The position numbers and the translations under genes are program-made. From an uncultured Ruminococcus sp. (lineage in GTDB: Bacteria; Bacillota; Clostridia; Oscillospirales; Ruminococcaceae): a stretch of DNA of 64,000 nucleotides. This document shows positions 43,516 through 51,989 of this stretch, in pieces. Each line of letters starts with the position of its first letter. Position 1 is the stretch's first letter. The stretch is from NCBI GenBank assembly GCA_900315755.1, contig ONAI01000005.1, positions 1-64,000 on the forward strand, read 5' to 3'. The notes below the pieces were generated by a model that was given only the letters and a program-made list of their open reading frames with translations, was not told the origin of the DNA and did not search any database.

Positions 43516-44101
43516 GAACACTCACAGCAAGCTGTTGAATGAACTTTCAGATCTTGCTGAAACAATGCTTATCTCCCTGTTTGTGGTAAGTCTTGTGTTC
43601 ACTTACATTTTCCGTACAACCACTATTATCGGCAGTTCCATGAACGAGACTCTTTCAGAGGGCGATCGTGTAATCATGACAGCATGGTATAATTCTCCCA
43701 AGCAAGGCGATGTAGTTGTCATAGACGCTCAGCATGCTGTTACACTTGATGGATCCGGCAGTCTTGTCACTAAAAATGGCATAGATAAAGTCATCGTCAA
43801 GAGGATAATAGCTGTTGAAGGACAAAAAGTCGATTTCGATTTTGTACAGGGAAAGGTCTATGTTGATAACAAGCTTTACAGCGAGCCGTATATAAGCGGT
43901 CTCACTCACCTTGACGAAGGCGCATTCCCGGATCAGTATCCGGTAACAGTTCCGAAAGGATACGTCTTTGTTATGGGGGATAACCGCCGCGATTCTCAGG
44001 ACAGCCGCTCTTACAGGCTTGGATTTGTTCCTGTGGACGATATTCAGGGAAAGGTGCTTATGAGGATCTCACCTATCAGTGATTTTGGCTTTATAGACTG
44101 A
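43505..44101 (+). CDS. lepB: Signal peptidase I (second paralogue)
   Basis: A 198-aa paralogue overlapping the first by 11 bases. It keeps catalytic Ser (IGSSMNETLS), Lys (VIVKRIIAVEGQ) and MGDNRRDSQDSR, so both copies should be active. The substrate-binding residues next to the Ser differ (MNETLS versus MEPTLY), which may split substrates between them. ATG 43505 is preferred; the frame's earlier Met at 43442 lies deep inside the first gene. A Shine-Dalgarno-like sequence is weak, so coupling to the upstream gene is likely. Confidence 0.92.
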   Translation: MKDKNTHSKLLNELSDLAETMLISLFVVSLVFTYIFRTTTIIGSSMNETLSEGDRVIMTAWYNSPKQGDVVVIDAQHAVTLDGSGSLVTKNGIDKVIVKRIIAVEGQKVDFDFVQGKVYVDNKLYSEPYISGLTHLDEGAFPDQYPVTVPKGYVFVMGDNRRDSQDSRSYRLGFVPVDDIQGKVLMRISPISDFGFID

Positions 44102-44114
44102 ACTGGAGGTATTC

Positions 44115-44996
44115 GTGGAAAATACTGATATGAAGCAGATACAGTGGTTTCCGGGACATATGGCGAAAACACGCCGTCTCATCGCAGCTAACCTCAAGCT
44201 TGTGGACGCTGTTGTTGAGATAGTTGATTCCCGTGCGCCGCTCAGCAGCCGCAATCCGGAAATGGACTCAATGACCAAAGGAAAGCCGCGCCTTGTACTG
44301 CTTAATAAGAGTGACCTTGCAGATGACAAGGCTACTCAGATGTGGATAAATTATTTCAGAAGCAGCGGCGCTGAGGCGGTCGCTGTTGACTGCAAGTCCG
44401 GTAAGGGGCTTAAAAACGTAATGCCGGCAGTCAGAGGCAAAGTCCTCAGAGAACTCATGGAAAAGCGCGAGCGCAGCGGTATGGCTGGCGCAGCTGTGAG
44501 ACTTATGATAGTCGGCATACCTAATGTTGGAAAATCTTCACTCATCAATCGCCTTGCAGGAGGCAAACGCGCGAAGGTCGAGGACAGACCTGGCGTAACA
44601 CGTACAAAGCAGTGGGTGAAGCTTGATAACAGTGCAGAGCTTCTCGATATGCCGGGAGTTCTGTGGCCTAAGTTCGAGGATCAGAACGCAGCGATCAGAC
44701 TTGCTTTCACCGGCGCTATAAGCGACGACATCCTCGATATTGAAACGCTTGCAATGAAGCTGCTGAAATATCTTGCAGAGGAGTATCCGAAGTCTCTTCA
44801 GGAGCGCTACAAAATAGAATTTACTGATGAGGATACCGGACTTGATCTGCTTGAAAAGGTCGGCAGAAAGCGTGGTATGATGATCTCCGGCGGTGAGATA
44901 AATACCGAAAGAGCTGCAATAACTGTTCTTGATGAATTCAGGAGCGGTAAACTCGGACGCATTACTCTCGAAACGCCGCCTCAGAAGGAGAAATAA
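44115..44996 (+). CDS. rbgA: Ribosome biogenesis GTPase RbgA (YlqF)
   Basis: A circularly permuted GTPase that matures the 50S subunit. Motif order G4-G5-G1-G2-G3: NKSD near residue 56, VDCKSGKG, then [12 protein letters not shown] (G1) and DMPGVLWP (G3). The N-terminus [13 protein letters not shown] is diagnostic. Length is 293 aa. It starts at GTG 44115 behind GGAGGT; the ATG six codons later is an alternative. It lies between signal peptidase and rnhB genes, a common Firmicutes order. Confidence 0.95.
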   Translation: MENTDMKQIQWFPGHMAKTRRLIAANLKLVDAVVEIVDSRAPLSSRNPEMDSMTKGKPRLVLLNKSDLADDKATQMWINYFRSSGAEAVAVDCKSGKGLKNVMPAVRGKVLRELMEKRERSGMAGAAVRLMIVGIPNVGKSSLINRLAGGKRAKVEDRPGVTRTKQWVKLDNSAELLDMPGVLWPKFEDQNAAIRLAFTGAISDDILDIETLAMKLLKYLAEEYPKSLQERYKIEFTDEDTGLDLLEKVGRKRGMMISGGEINTERAAITVLDEFRSGKLGRITLETPPQKEK

Positions 44997-45619
44997 TGGC
45001 GAGAATAGTTTTGCACAAGGAACTGTTTGACTTCGACAGCGAACTGCGTAAGCATTATCCGGTAATATGCGGAGTCGATGAAGCCGGCAGAGGACCTCTT
45101 GCGGGTGATGTTTACGCAGCTGCCGTAGTCCTCGATGACCAAACCCTTATCGACTACCTCAATGACAGCAAGAAGATCTCCGCGAAGCGCCGTGAGGAGC
45201 TTTTCGATACCATACGCGAAAAAGCCCGCGCATATTGTATAGCGACCGCTTCTGTCGAGGAGATAGACCGCATAAATATCCTGAATGCAGCAATGCTTGC
45301 AATGAAAAGAGCAGTAGAAGGACTCGGTCTGATGCCTGATCTTGCACTCATCGACGGCAATAAGCTGCCTGATATAAGCTGCCCGGCGCAGTATGTGATA
45401 AAGGGCGATGCGACTTCCGCTTCGATCGCAGCAGCCTCAGTCCTTGCAAAGGTCGCAAGAGACCGCTACATGGAAGAGCTTGCACAAAAGTATCCGCAGT
45501 ACGGTTTTGAACAGCACAAGGGCTACGGCACTAAGCAGCATTATGCAGCGCTTGAAGAATTCGGCGTATCTGACGTTCACCGCAGGACTTTCCTGAAAAA
45601 ACTCTATGACCAGAAGTGA
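44996..45619 (+). CDS. rnhB: Ribonuclease HII
   Basis: A 207-aa RNase that removes RNA and misincorporated ribonucleotides from DNA. Catalytic residues are in [14 protein letters not shown] (Asp-Glu), ALIDGN and [14 protein letters not shown]. The start shares a base with the rbgA stop, and the end overlaps yraN by 14 bases. Confidence 0.95.
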   Translation: MARIVLHKELFDFDSELRKHYPVICGVDEAGRGPLAGDVYAAAVVLDDQTLIDYLNDSKKISAKRREELFDTIREKARAYCIATASVEEIDRINILNAAMLAMKRAVEGLGLMPDLALIDGNKLPDISCPAQYVIKGDATSASIAAASVLAKVARDRYMEELAQKYPQYGFEQHKGYGTKQHYAALEEFGVSDVHRRTFLKKLYDQK

Positions 45620-45983
45620 GACAGGTAAACTCGGTGAGGACAGCGTCAGCAGTTACCTCAAAGAGCGCGGTTACAGCATAGTCGAACGGAATTACCGCAT
45701 CAAAGGCGGCGAGATCGACATAATAGCTGAGAATGGTGAGTATCTGGTATTTGTCGAGGTAAAATCGAGGAAGCCCGATTCGCTCGTTACAGGATTTGAA
45801 GCGGTTAATAAACGCAAACGCGGTCTGATAATCAGAACAGCAGCTGAATATTGCTATCAGCACCCAAATCCGTATCAGCCGAGGTTCGACATCGCTCAGG
45901 TGACGATCAGTGCAGGCAAGGTGCTTAGCATAGAATATATTAAAAACGCCTACGATACAACAGGCTACAATTTCATTTTCTGA
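45606..45983 (+). CDS. yraN: YraN family protein (UPF0102)
   Basis: A 125-aa endonuclease-fold protein (DUF/UPF0102) usually next to rnhB. Signature segments are [20 protein letters not shown] and [22 protein letters not shown], which contain the D-ExK nuclease-like residues. Function is unproven. Confidence 0.92.
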   Translation: MTRSETGKLGEDSVSSYLKERGYSIVERNYRIKGGEIDIIAENGEYLVFVEVKSRKPDSLVTGFEAVNKRKRGLIIRTAAEYCYQHPNPYQPRFDIAQVTISAGKVLSIEYIKNAYDTTGYNFIF

Positions 45984-45994
45984 AAGGTGATATT

Positions 45995-47488
45995 ATGTAT
46001 TACAACAGTACAAGAAACAGCAGTGTAAAGGTAAGCAGCGCTGAGGCGATCACTCAGGGCATCTCAGCTGAGGGCGGACTTTTCGTTCCTGAGAGCATTC
46101 CTTCACTCACACTTGATGAGATCAGTAAGATCGGTGACATGAAGTACGCTGACAGAGCAGCTTATGTGTTCTCAAAGTATCTCACTGATTTTACAGAAGC
46201 CGAGATCCATTACTGTACTGATAATGCTTATTCTACAAAGAATTTCGAGACAGAGAGCATTGCCGAGCTTGCTCATCTTTTTGACGGTACTTATATGCTT
46301 GAACTCTGGCACGGTCCTACCTGTGCATTCAAGGATATGGCACTTCAGATACTGCCGTATTTTCTTACAACTTCTGCAAAGAAGATCAACCTTGATAAGA
46401 AGATAGTGATCCTTGTCGCAACATCAGGCGATACAGGTAAAGCTGCGCTCGAAGGCTTCAAGGATGTTGAGGGTACATCTATCATGGTATTCTACCCTGA
46501 GGACGGCGTAAGTCCTATGCAGAAGCGCCAGATGAAGACGCAGGAAGGCTCGAATGTCGGCGTATGCGCGATCAAGGGCAATTTTGACGACTGTCAGAAC
46601 GGTGTTAAGGCTATTTTCACAAATGATGATGTAAAATCTGCTCTCGAGGCAAAAGGTATGATGTTCTCAAGCGCAAATTCAATTAACTGGGGCAGACTTG
46701 TGCCGCAGGTCGTTTACTATGTTTCTGCTTATGCTGAACTCGTAAAGGACGGCGAAATAAACCTCGGCGACAAGATCAATATCGTTGTTCCTACGGGAAA
46801 CTTCGGCAATATCCTTGCTGCTTACTACGCAAAGCATATGGGTATCCCGGTAAACAAGCTCATCTGCGCTTCAAATATCAACAATGTTCTCACAGACTTC
46901 ATAAATACCGGTGTATATGACAGAAACAGAAGCTTCTACGCAACTGTCTCACCTTCAATGGACATTCTCATTTCAAGCAATCTCGAAAGACTTCTTTACC
47001 TCATGACAGGCAGAGATGACGCTCAGATAAGAGAATGGTTCGGTAAGCTTGCTTCTGAGGGCAAGTACGAAGTTACAGCTGATGTAAAGGCAAAGCTTCA
47101 GGACGAATTTGCAGCCGGCTTCTGTGACGATGAGCACACAAAGCAGACTATCCACATGATATATGAGAAGTACGGTTATACCTGCGATACACACACAGCA
47201 GTAGCTGTTAAGGTATACAACGATTATAAGGCTGCAACAGGCGATACAACCAAGACAGTTATCGCTTCGACTGCAAGCCCGTACAAATTCAGTGCTGCTG
47301 TTCTCGAAGCGCTCGAAGGCGTTGCGTCAGACATCGATGAATATGCCAAGGTGGACAAGATCTCAGAGATCTCAAAGCTTGATATACCTGCTGCACTTGC
47401 AGACCTGAAGAACAAGCCTGAACGTTTCAGCGATGTTATTGACAAATCTGAGCAGAAGGAGTATGTTCTCAATAAGCTCGGCGTATGA
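45995..47488 (+). CDS. thrC: Threonine synthase
   Basis: Converts O-phosphohomoserine to threonine with PLP. The 497-aa enzyme is the longer ThrC type. The PLP Lys is in HGPTCAFKDMALQ (about residue 112), the phosphate loop includes VATSGDTGKAAL, and PTGNFGNILAAYYAKHMG follows. GAAAGGTG precedes ATG 45995. The end overlaps the next gene by four bases (ATGA). I see no T-box or other leader control. Confidence 0.95.
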   Translation: MYYNSTRNSSVKVSSAEAITQGISAEGGLFVPESIPSLTLDEISKIGDMKYADRAAYVFSKYLTDFTEAEIHYCTDNAYSTKNFETESIAELAHLFDGTYMLELWHGPTCAFKDMALQILPYFLTTSAKKINLDKKIVILVATSGDTGKAALEGFKDVEGTSIMVFYPEDGVSPMQKRQMKTQEGSNVGVCAIKGNFDDCQNGVKAIFTNDDVKSALEAKGMMFSSANSINWGRLVPQVVYYVSAYAELVKDGEINLGDKINIVVPTGNFGNILAAYYAKHMGIPVNKLICASNINNVLTDFINTGVYDRNRSFYATVSPSMDILISSNLERLLYLMTGRDDAQIREWFGKLASEGKYEVTADVKAKLQDEFAAGFCDDEHTKQTIHMIYEKYGYTCDTHTAVAVKVYNDYKAATGDTTKTVIASTASPYKFSAAVLEALEGVASDIDEYAKVDKISEISKLDIPAALADLKNKPERFSDVIDKSEQKEYVLNKLGV

Positions 47489-48186
47489 GTTTATACGTGA
47501 TAGGTGATCTTCACCTGAGCTTCAGTGATCCGTCGAAGACTATGAGCGTATTCAACGGCTGGCAGGACTATCAGGAGAAGATAGAAAAAAACTGGCGGAA
47601 TATAGTAAAGCCGGAGGATACTGTCGTTCTTGCAGGTGACATTTCGTGGGGAATGTCGCTTCAGCAGGCACTTCCGGACTTTCAGTTCATTAATAGTCTC
47701 CCCGGTGAGAAGATAATCCTCAAAGGCAACCACGATTACTGGTGGATGACCATGAAAAAAATGGAGACTTTCTTTGAGGCTGAATCACTGACCACACTAA
47801 AGCTGCTTCACAATAACCACTATGCGTATGATAAATACGGTATCTGCGGTACACGCGGCTGGGTGAACGGTACAGACAATAAGGCGGATGTTCAGGACGA
47901 GAAGGTTCTGCGCCGCGAGGTACAGCGTCTTGAAACGTCAATAAATTCGGCACTTGAAGCTGGTCTTGAACCGATAGTCTTCATGCACTATCCGCCGATA
48001 TTTGCAAATAATTTTAACTACGATATACTCGAAGTGTTATACCGCTGCAAGATAAAGAAGTGCTATTATGGACACATACATGGACGCTCAGCGCACGAAT
48101 TATGTGTTCAGGGGGTATATGACGACATAGATTTTCACCTTATAGCCGGCGACTTCTTACAATTTATCCCCGAACTTGTTCTGTAA
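47485..48186 (+). CDS. Metallophosphoesterase
   Basis: A 233-aa calcineurin-like phosphoesterase with a complete metal site: GDLHLSF, AGDISWGM, GNHDYWW, MHYPP and GHIHG. It overlaps thrC by four bases and ends the run of plus-strand genes from signal peptidase onward. The substrate is unknown. Confidence 0.88.
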   Translation: MSLYVIGDLHLSFSDPSKTMSVFNGWQDYQEKIEKNWRNIVKPEDTVVLAGDISWGMSLQQALPDFQFINSLPGEKIILKGNHDYWWMTMKKMETFFEAESLTTLKLLHNNHYAYDKYGICGTRGWVNGTDNKADVQDEKVLRREVQRLETSINSALEAGLEPIVFMHYPPIFANNFNYDILEVLYRCKIKKCYYGHIHGRSAHELCVQGVYDDIDFHLIAGDFLQFIPELVL

Positions 48187-48218
48187 TTTGTGCAATATGC
48201 AGAAGTATTGAAAATCAG

Positions 48219-48247
48219 TGGAAAAATAATATAAAATGTGGTATAAT
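48219..48247 (+). promoter_or_regulatory. Promoter of tig
   Basis: TGGAAA (48219-48224), 17 bases, TATAAT (48242-48247). GGAAGGA precedes ATG 48291. Confidence 0.6.
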
Positions 48248-48290
48248 ATTCCAAGTATGTTATATATAATTAATGGAAGGACTATAAACC

Positions 48291-49604
48291 ATGAGCTTAA
48301 AATCATCAAACAAAACAGATGTAAATACTACTGAGTTAGTAATTTCTATTGACGCTGAGGCTTTTGAGGCAGCAGTTGAAAAGGAATACCAGCGCCAGAA
48401 GAAGAATATCCAGATCAAGGGTTTCAGAAAGGGTAAGGTTTCCCGTAAGCTTGCTGAAAGAGAATTCGGCGAGGGCGCTTTCTATGAGGGTGCGATCAAC
48501 GCTCTTATCGGTCCTGAGATCGACGCAGCAGTTAAGGAAACAGGTATCGTACTCGTTGACAGACCTAATGTTGAGATCATTTCTATCGACAAGAAAAATG
48601 GTGTTGAACTCAAGGCAGTATGCGTAACTAAGCCTGAGATCGAGATCTCTGACTATAAGGGAATCAAGGCTGCTAAGGTAGTAAACGAGATCACTGATGC
48701 AGACATCGACAAGCAGATCGACATCATCAGAAAGAAGAATGCCCGCATCGTTTCAGTTGACGACAGAGCCGCTCAGCTTAACGATGAAGTTACTATCGAC
48801 TTTGAAGGCTTCTTCGGCGATGAGGCTTTTGAAGGCGGCAAGGGTGAGGATCATCCGCTTCGTCTTGGCAGCGGTCAGTTCATCCCAGGATTTGAGGATC
48901 AGATCGTAGGCCATAACATCGGCGATGAGTTCGATGTTGTAGTTACTTTCCCTGAGGACTACCAGATGGCTGATTATGCAGGCAAGGAAGCTACCTTCAA
49001 GACAAAGCTCAAGGCTATCAGCTATGAGGAACTCCCTGAGATCAATGATGACCTCATCAAGGATGCTACTGAATTCGATACAGTTGAAGAATACAGAAAC
49101 GACATTAAGACAAAGCTCGAGGAAGCTGCTGAGAATCAGGCAAAATCTTCCTTCGAGAATGATGTAATGAACGCTATTATCGAAAAGGTTGACGCTCCTA
49201 TCCCGAATTGTATGTTTGAGCAGAGAATAGACGCTCACATCCGTCAGTTCGAGCAGCAGCTCGGCGCACAGGGCATGGACATCAAGCTTTACTTCCAGTA
49301 CACTGGTATGGATATGGATTCATTCAGAGAAACTTACAGAGAGAGAGCAATCAACGAAGTCAAGCTTCGTCTTGCACTTGAAAAGATCGCTGAACTCGAA
49401 GGACTTGAGCCAACAGAGGATGAGATCAATTCCGGTCTTGCAGATATCGCAGCTTCAAATAAGGTCGACGTTGAAACAATCAAGAGATTCATCCCTCTTG
49501 ATGACTATGTAGATGACCTCAGAGTACAGAAGGCTGTTGACTTTGTCAAGGAGAACGCTGTGGTCGATAATTCTCTTGCTGAGGATAAGAAGGACGCTGA
49601 ATAA
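48291..49604 (+). CDS. tig: Trigger factor
   Basis: A ribosome-bound chaperone and peptidyl-prolyl isomerase. The 437-aa protein has an N-terminal ribosome-binding domain with GFRKGKVSRKL (usual motif GFRxGKxP, here Pro is Ser), an FKBP domain (about 155-240; DFEGFFGDEAFEGG), and a helical C-terminal domain. It is followed by clpP and clpX, the standard order. Confidence 0.95.
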   Translation: MSLKSSNKTDVNTTELVISIDAEAFEAAVEKEYQRQKKNIQIKGFRKGKVSRKLAEREFGEGAFYEGAINALIGPEIDAAVKETGIVLVDRPNVEIISIDKKNGVELKAVCVTKPEIEISDYKGIKAAKVVNEITDADIDKQIDIIRKKNARIVSVDDRAAQLNDEVTIDFEGFFGDEAFEGGKGEDHPLRLGSGQFIPGFEDQIVGHNIGDEFDVVVTFPEDYQMADYAGKEATFKTKLKAISYEELPEINDDLIKDATEFDTVEEYRNDIKTKLEEAAENQAKSSFENDVMNAIIEKVDAPIPNCMFEQRIDAHIRQFEQQLGAQGMDIKLYFQYTGMDMDSFRETYRERAINEVKLRLALEKIAELEGLEPTEDEINSGLADIAASNKVDVETIKRFIPLDDYVDDLRVQKAVDFVKENAVVDNSLAEDKKDAE

Positions 49605-49658
49605 TCAGCCTTCGACATTATCCGGTCAATACTTACAAATAATAATAATATACGAGTT

Positions 49659-49693
49659 GTCCCACAGCGCAGGTTGTGGGGCAATGGTTTTTA
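49659..49693 (+). terminator. Weak hairpin between tig and clpP
   Basis: GTCCCACA pairs with TGTGGGGC over about 9 bases, followed at some distance by GGTTTTTAAG. It could act as an attenuator lowering clpP relative to tig, or be a processing stem. Confidence 0.35.
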
Positions 49694-49703
49694 AGAAAGG
49701 GCG

Positions 49704-50300
49704 ATGAATATGAGCAGTTTAGTACCATACGTAGTTGAACAGACCAGCCGCGGCGAAAGGTCTTATGATATTTTTTCACGTCTCCTCAATGACAGGATCA
49801 TAATGCTGTCGGATCAGGTGAATGATACAACAGCAAGTCTTGTAGTCGCACAGCTTCTTTACCTTGAAAGTCAGGACAGTGAGAAGGATATCTCACTTTA
49901 TATCAACAGTCCCGGCGGATCAGTAACAGCTGGAATGGCTATCTACGATACAATGAATTATATCAAATGCGATGTATCAACTATCTGCATCGGTATGGCA
50001 GCTTCAATGGGTGCGTTTCTGCTTTCATCCGGTGCTAAGGGCAAGCGTTTTGCGCTTCCAAACAGCGAGATCATGATACATCAGCCGCTTATCGGCGGAG
50101 GTCTCGGCGGTCAGCAGACCGACATCATGATACACGCTAAAAACCTTGAACGTACAAGAGACCGTCTCGAAGCTATACTTGCTGAGAATACCGGTAAAAC
50201 TCTCGAACAGATCCACATCGACTGTGAGCGTGATAACTATATGATCGCGCAGGAAGCTATGGAATACGGTCTTATCGACAAGGTAATAGCAAAAAGATAA
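49704..50300 (+). CDS. clpP: ATP-dependent Clp protease proteolytic subunit
   Basis: Forms the tetradecameric proteolytic chamber used by ClpX and ClpC. Catalytic Ser in [11 protein letters not shown] (about residue 98), His in MIHQPLIGG, and the following Asp segment [13 protein letters not shown]. The 198-aa length is standard. AGAAAGGG precedes ATG 49704; the second Met two codons on is an alternative. Confidence 0.96.
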   Translation: MNMSSLVPYVVEQTSRGERSYDIFSRLLNDRIIMLSDQVNDTTASLVVAQLLYLESQDSEKDISLYINSPGGSVTAGMAIYDTMNYIKCDVSTICIGMAASMGAFLLSSGAKGKRFALPNSEIMIHQPLIGGGLGGQQTDIMIHAKNLERTRDRLEAILAENTGKTLEQIHIDCERDNYMIAQEAMEYGLIDKVIAKR

Positions 50301-50314
50301 AGGTGGTTTTATAA

Positions 50315-51607
50315 ATGGCAGAATCATTTAAGTCGTGCAGTTTCTGCGGAAAAGGCGAAAACAGAGTACACAGTATGTTTTCAGCCGGCAATGCTAATAT
50401 TTGTGACGAATGTGTTTGCTATTGCTATGAAATGATCTATGGTCCCGGCATCGCAAAATCCCACAAAAAGGCTGCCAAGAAGGATGCGAACCAGCCTCTT
50501 TCTTCTATGAAGCTGCTCAAACCGCGTGAGATCAAGGAATTCCTCGATGAATACGTTATCGGTCAGGACGATGCAAAGATCTCGCTTGCAGTAGCTGTAT
50601 ATAATCATTACAAGCGTATCATGAGTCAGGATGAGAATGATCCGGACGATGACAAGTCTGATGGCGTTGAGCTCCAGAAGAGCAACGTTCTTCTCCTCGG
50701 TCCAACCGGTGTCGGTAAGACATTTCTCGCTCAGACTCTTGCAAAGCTTCTGAATGTACCGTTTGCTATCGCCGATGCAACAACTATCACAGAAGCCGGA
50801 TATGTTGGTGATGATGTTGAGAATGTGCTGCTTCGTCTGATACAGGCTGCCGATTTCGACATCAAGGCTGCTGAACGCGGAATCATCTACATTGATGAGA
50901 TAGACAAGATCGCGCGTAAATCCGAGAACACATCTCTTACCCGTGATGTAAGCGGTGAGGGTGTACAGCAGGCACTTCTGAAAATAGTAGAGGGTACAGT
51001 TTCAAATGTACCTCCGCAGGGCGGCAGAAAGCACCCGAATCAGGAAGTTATCCAGATCAACACTAAAAACATCCTCTTCATCTGCGGCGGTGCGTTTGAC
51101 GGACTTGAAAAGCAGATACAGAAGCGTATCGGCAAAGCACCTATCGGTTTCGGTGGTGAGATAAAGTCGCATAAGGAAGAAAAGGATAACATTTTCAAGA
51201 AGGTCATCCCGAAGGATCTTGTAAAATTTGGTATGGTACCTGAATTTGTTGGACGTCTGCCGGTAATCTCAGTTCTTGAGGAACTTGATGAGAATTCACT
51301 CGTGAAGATACTGACAGAGCCTAAAAATGCGCTTATCAAGCAGTATAAAAAGCTGTTTGAGTATGACGACATAGAGCTTGAGATAAACGATGATGCACTT
51401 ATTGAGATCGCAAAGAAGGCTATCTCACAGAAGACCGGTGCCCGCGGACTCCGCTCGATACTTGAAGGCATCCTTATGAAGACTATGTTTACAGTTCCGT
51501 CTGACGGAAGCATTGCAAAGGTAACAGTAACAGCTGACTGCGTTCTGAACGGTACTCAGCCGATACTCACAAACAGACGAAATAAGAATGTTACAATAGC
51601 AGTATAA
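50315..51607 (+). CDS. clpX: ATP-dependent Clp protease ATP-binding subunit ClpX
   Basis: A AAA+ unfoldase that feeds ClpP. The 430-aa protein has an N-terminal zinc finger (CSFCGKG ... CDECV), Walker [13 protein letters not shown], Walker [11 protein letters not shown], pore loop GYVGDD, and the ClpP-docking IGF loop (APIGFGGEI). It begins 15 bases after clpP. AAAGGTGG precedes ATG 50315. Confidence 0.97.
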   Translation: MAESFKSCSFCGKGENRVHSMFSAGNANICDECVCYCYEMIYGPGIAKSHKKAAKKDANQPLSSMKLLKPREIKEFLDEYVIGQDDAKISLAVAVYNHYKRIMSQDENDPDDDKSDGVELQKSNVLLLGPTGVGKTFLAQTLAKLLNVPFAIADATTITEAGYVGDDVENVLLRLIQAADFDIKAAERGIIYIDEIDKIARKSENTSLTRDVSGEGVQQALLKIVEGTVSNVPPQGGRKHPNQEVIQINTKNILFICGGAFDGLEKQIQKRIGKAPIGFGGEIKSHKEEKDNIFKKVIPKDLVKFGMVPEFVGRLPVISVLEELDENSLVKILTEPKNALIKQYKKLFEYDDIELEINDDALIEIAKKAISQKTGARGLRSILEGILMKTMFTVPSDGSIAKVTVTADCVLNGTQPILTNRRNKNVTIAV

Positions 51608-51615
51608 ATATGTAT

Positions 51616-51649
51616 GGGACTCTGTACCGAGGTACGGAGTCCCTTTTTT
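51616..51649 (+). terminator. Terminator after clpX
   Basis: GGGACTCTGTACC pairs with GGTACGGAGTCCC (one G-T pair), followed by six T. Confidence 0.9.
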
Positions 51650-51658
51650 GTTGCCTTA

Positions 51659-51799
51659 TCAGCAGCCGCATCCGCAGCCGTTGTTGTTATCACAGCCGCA
51701 GCCGTTGTTGCATCCGCAGCCTGAGAAGAGAAGGATGAAGAGAAGGATAAGAAGAATGATCCACCAGCAGTTGTTACCGTCAAAACAAGAATTACACAT
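51659..51799 (-). CDS. 46-aa cysteine-rich membrane-associated protein
   Basis: The 46-aa form starts at ATG 51799, with AAGGAG nine bases upstream. It reads MCNSCFDGNNCWW, then a 15-residue hydrophobic helix (IILLILLFILLFSG), then a tail of alternating Gly, Cys and Asn (about eight Cys in 20 residues). This is the layout of small 'high-cysteine' proteins seen in many Clostridia. The cysteine tail may bind metal or cross-link outside the cell. A longer frame from 51850 is rejected for lack of a ribosome site. It is convergent to clpX. Confidence 0.75.
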   Translation of the reverse strand: MCNSCFDGNNCWWIILLILLFILLFSGCGCNNGCGCDNNNGCGCGC

Positions 51800-51989
51800 A
51801 ATCAAACACTCCTTAGTGTGATGTATTTGAAGCGATTTCTGTCGCTTCATAGTACATAGTATGCTGAGGAGAAAAAAGTGTTACAAAATTTTCCTGAGCC
51901 GTGAAATTCGACTATTATCGCATAGTATTAGTGGCATAATAATGATGTACAGTAAAGGGTACAATAACAGAAGAATTGGAGAAACTCAG

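Noticed and set aside
45984..45994. T-box or other amino-acid leader before thrC
   Set aside because: Only 11 bases separate yraN and thrC, which leaves no room for a leader.
51800..51989. CtsR operator before the clpC-like gene
   Set aside because: The direct heptamer repeat (GGTCAAA type) is not present in the region or its reverse complement.
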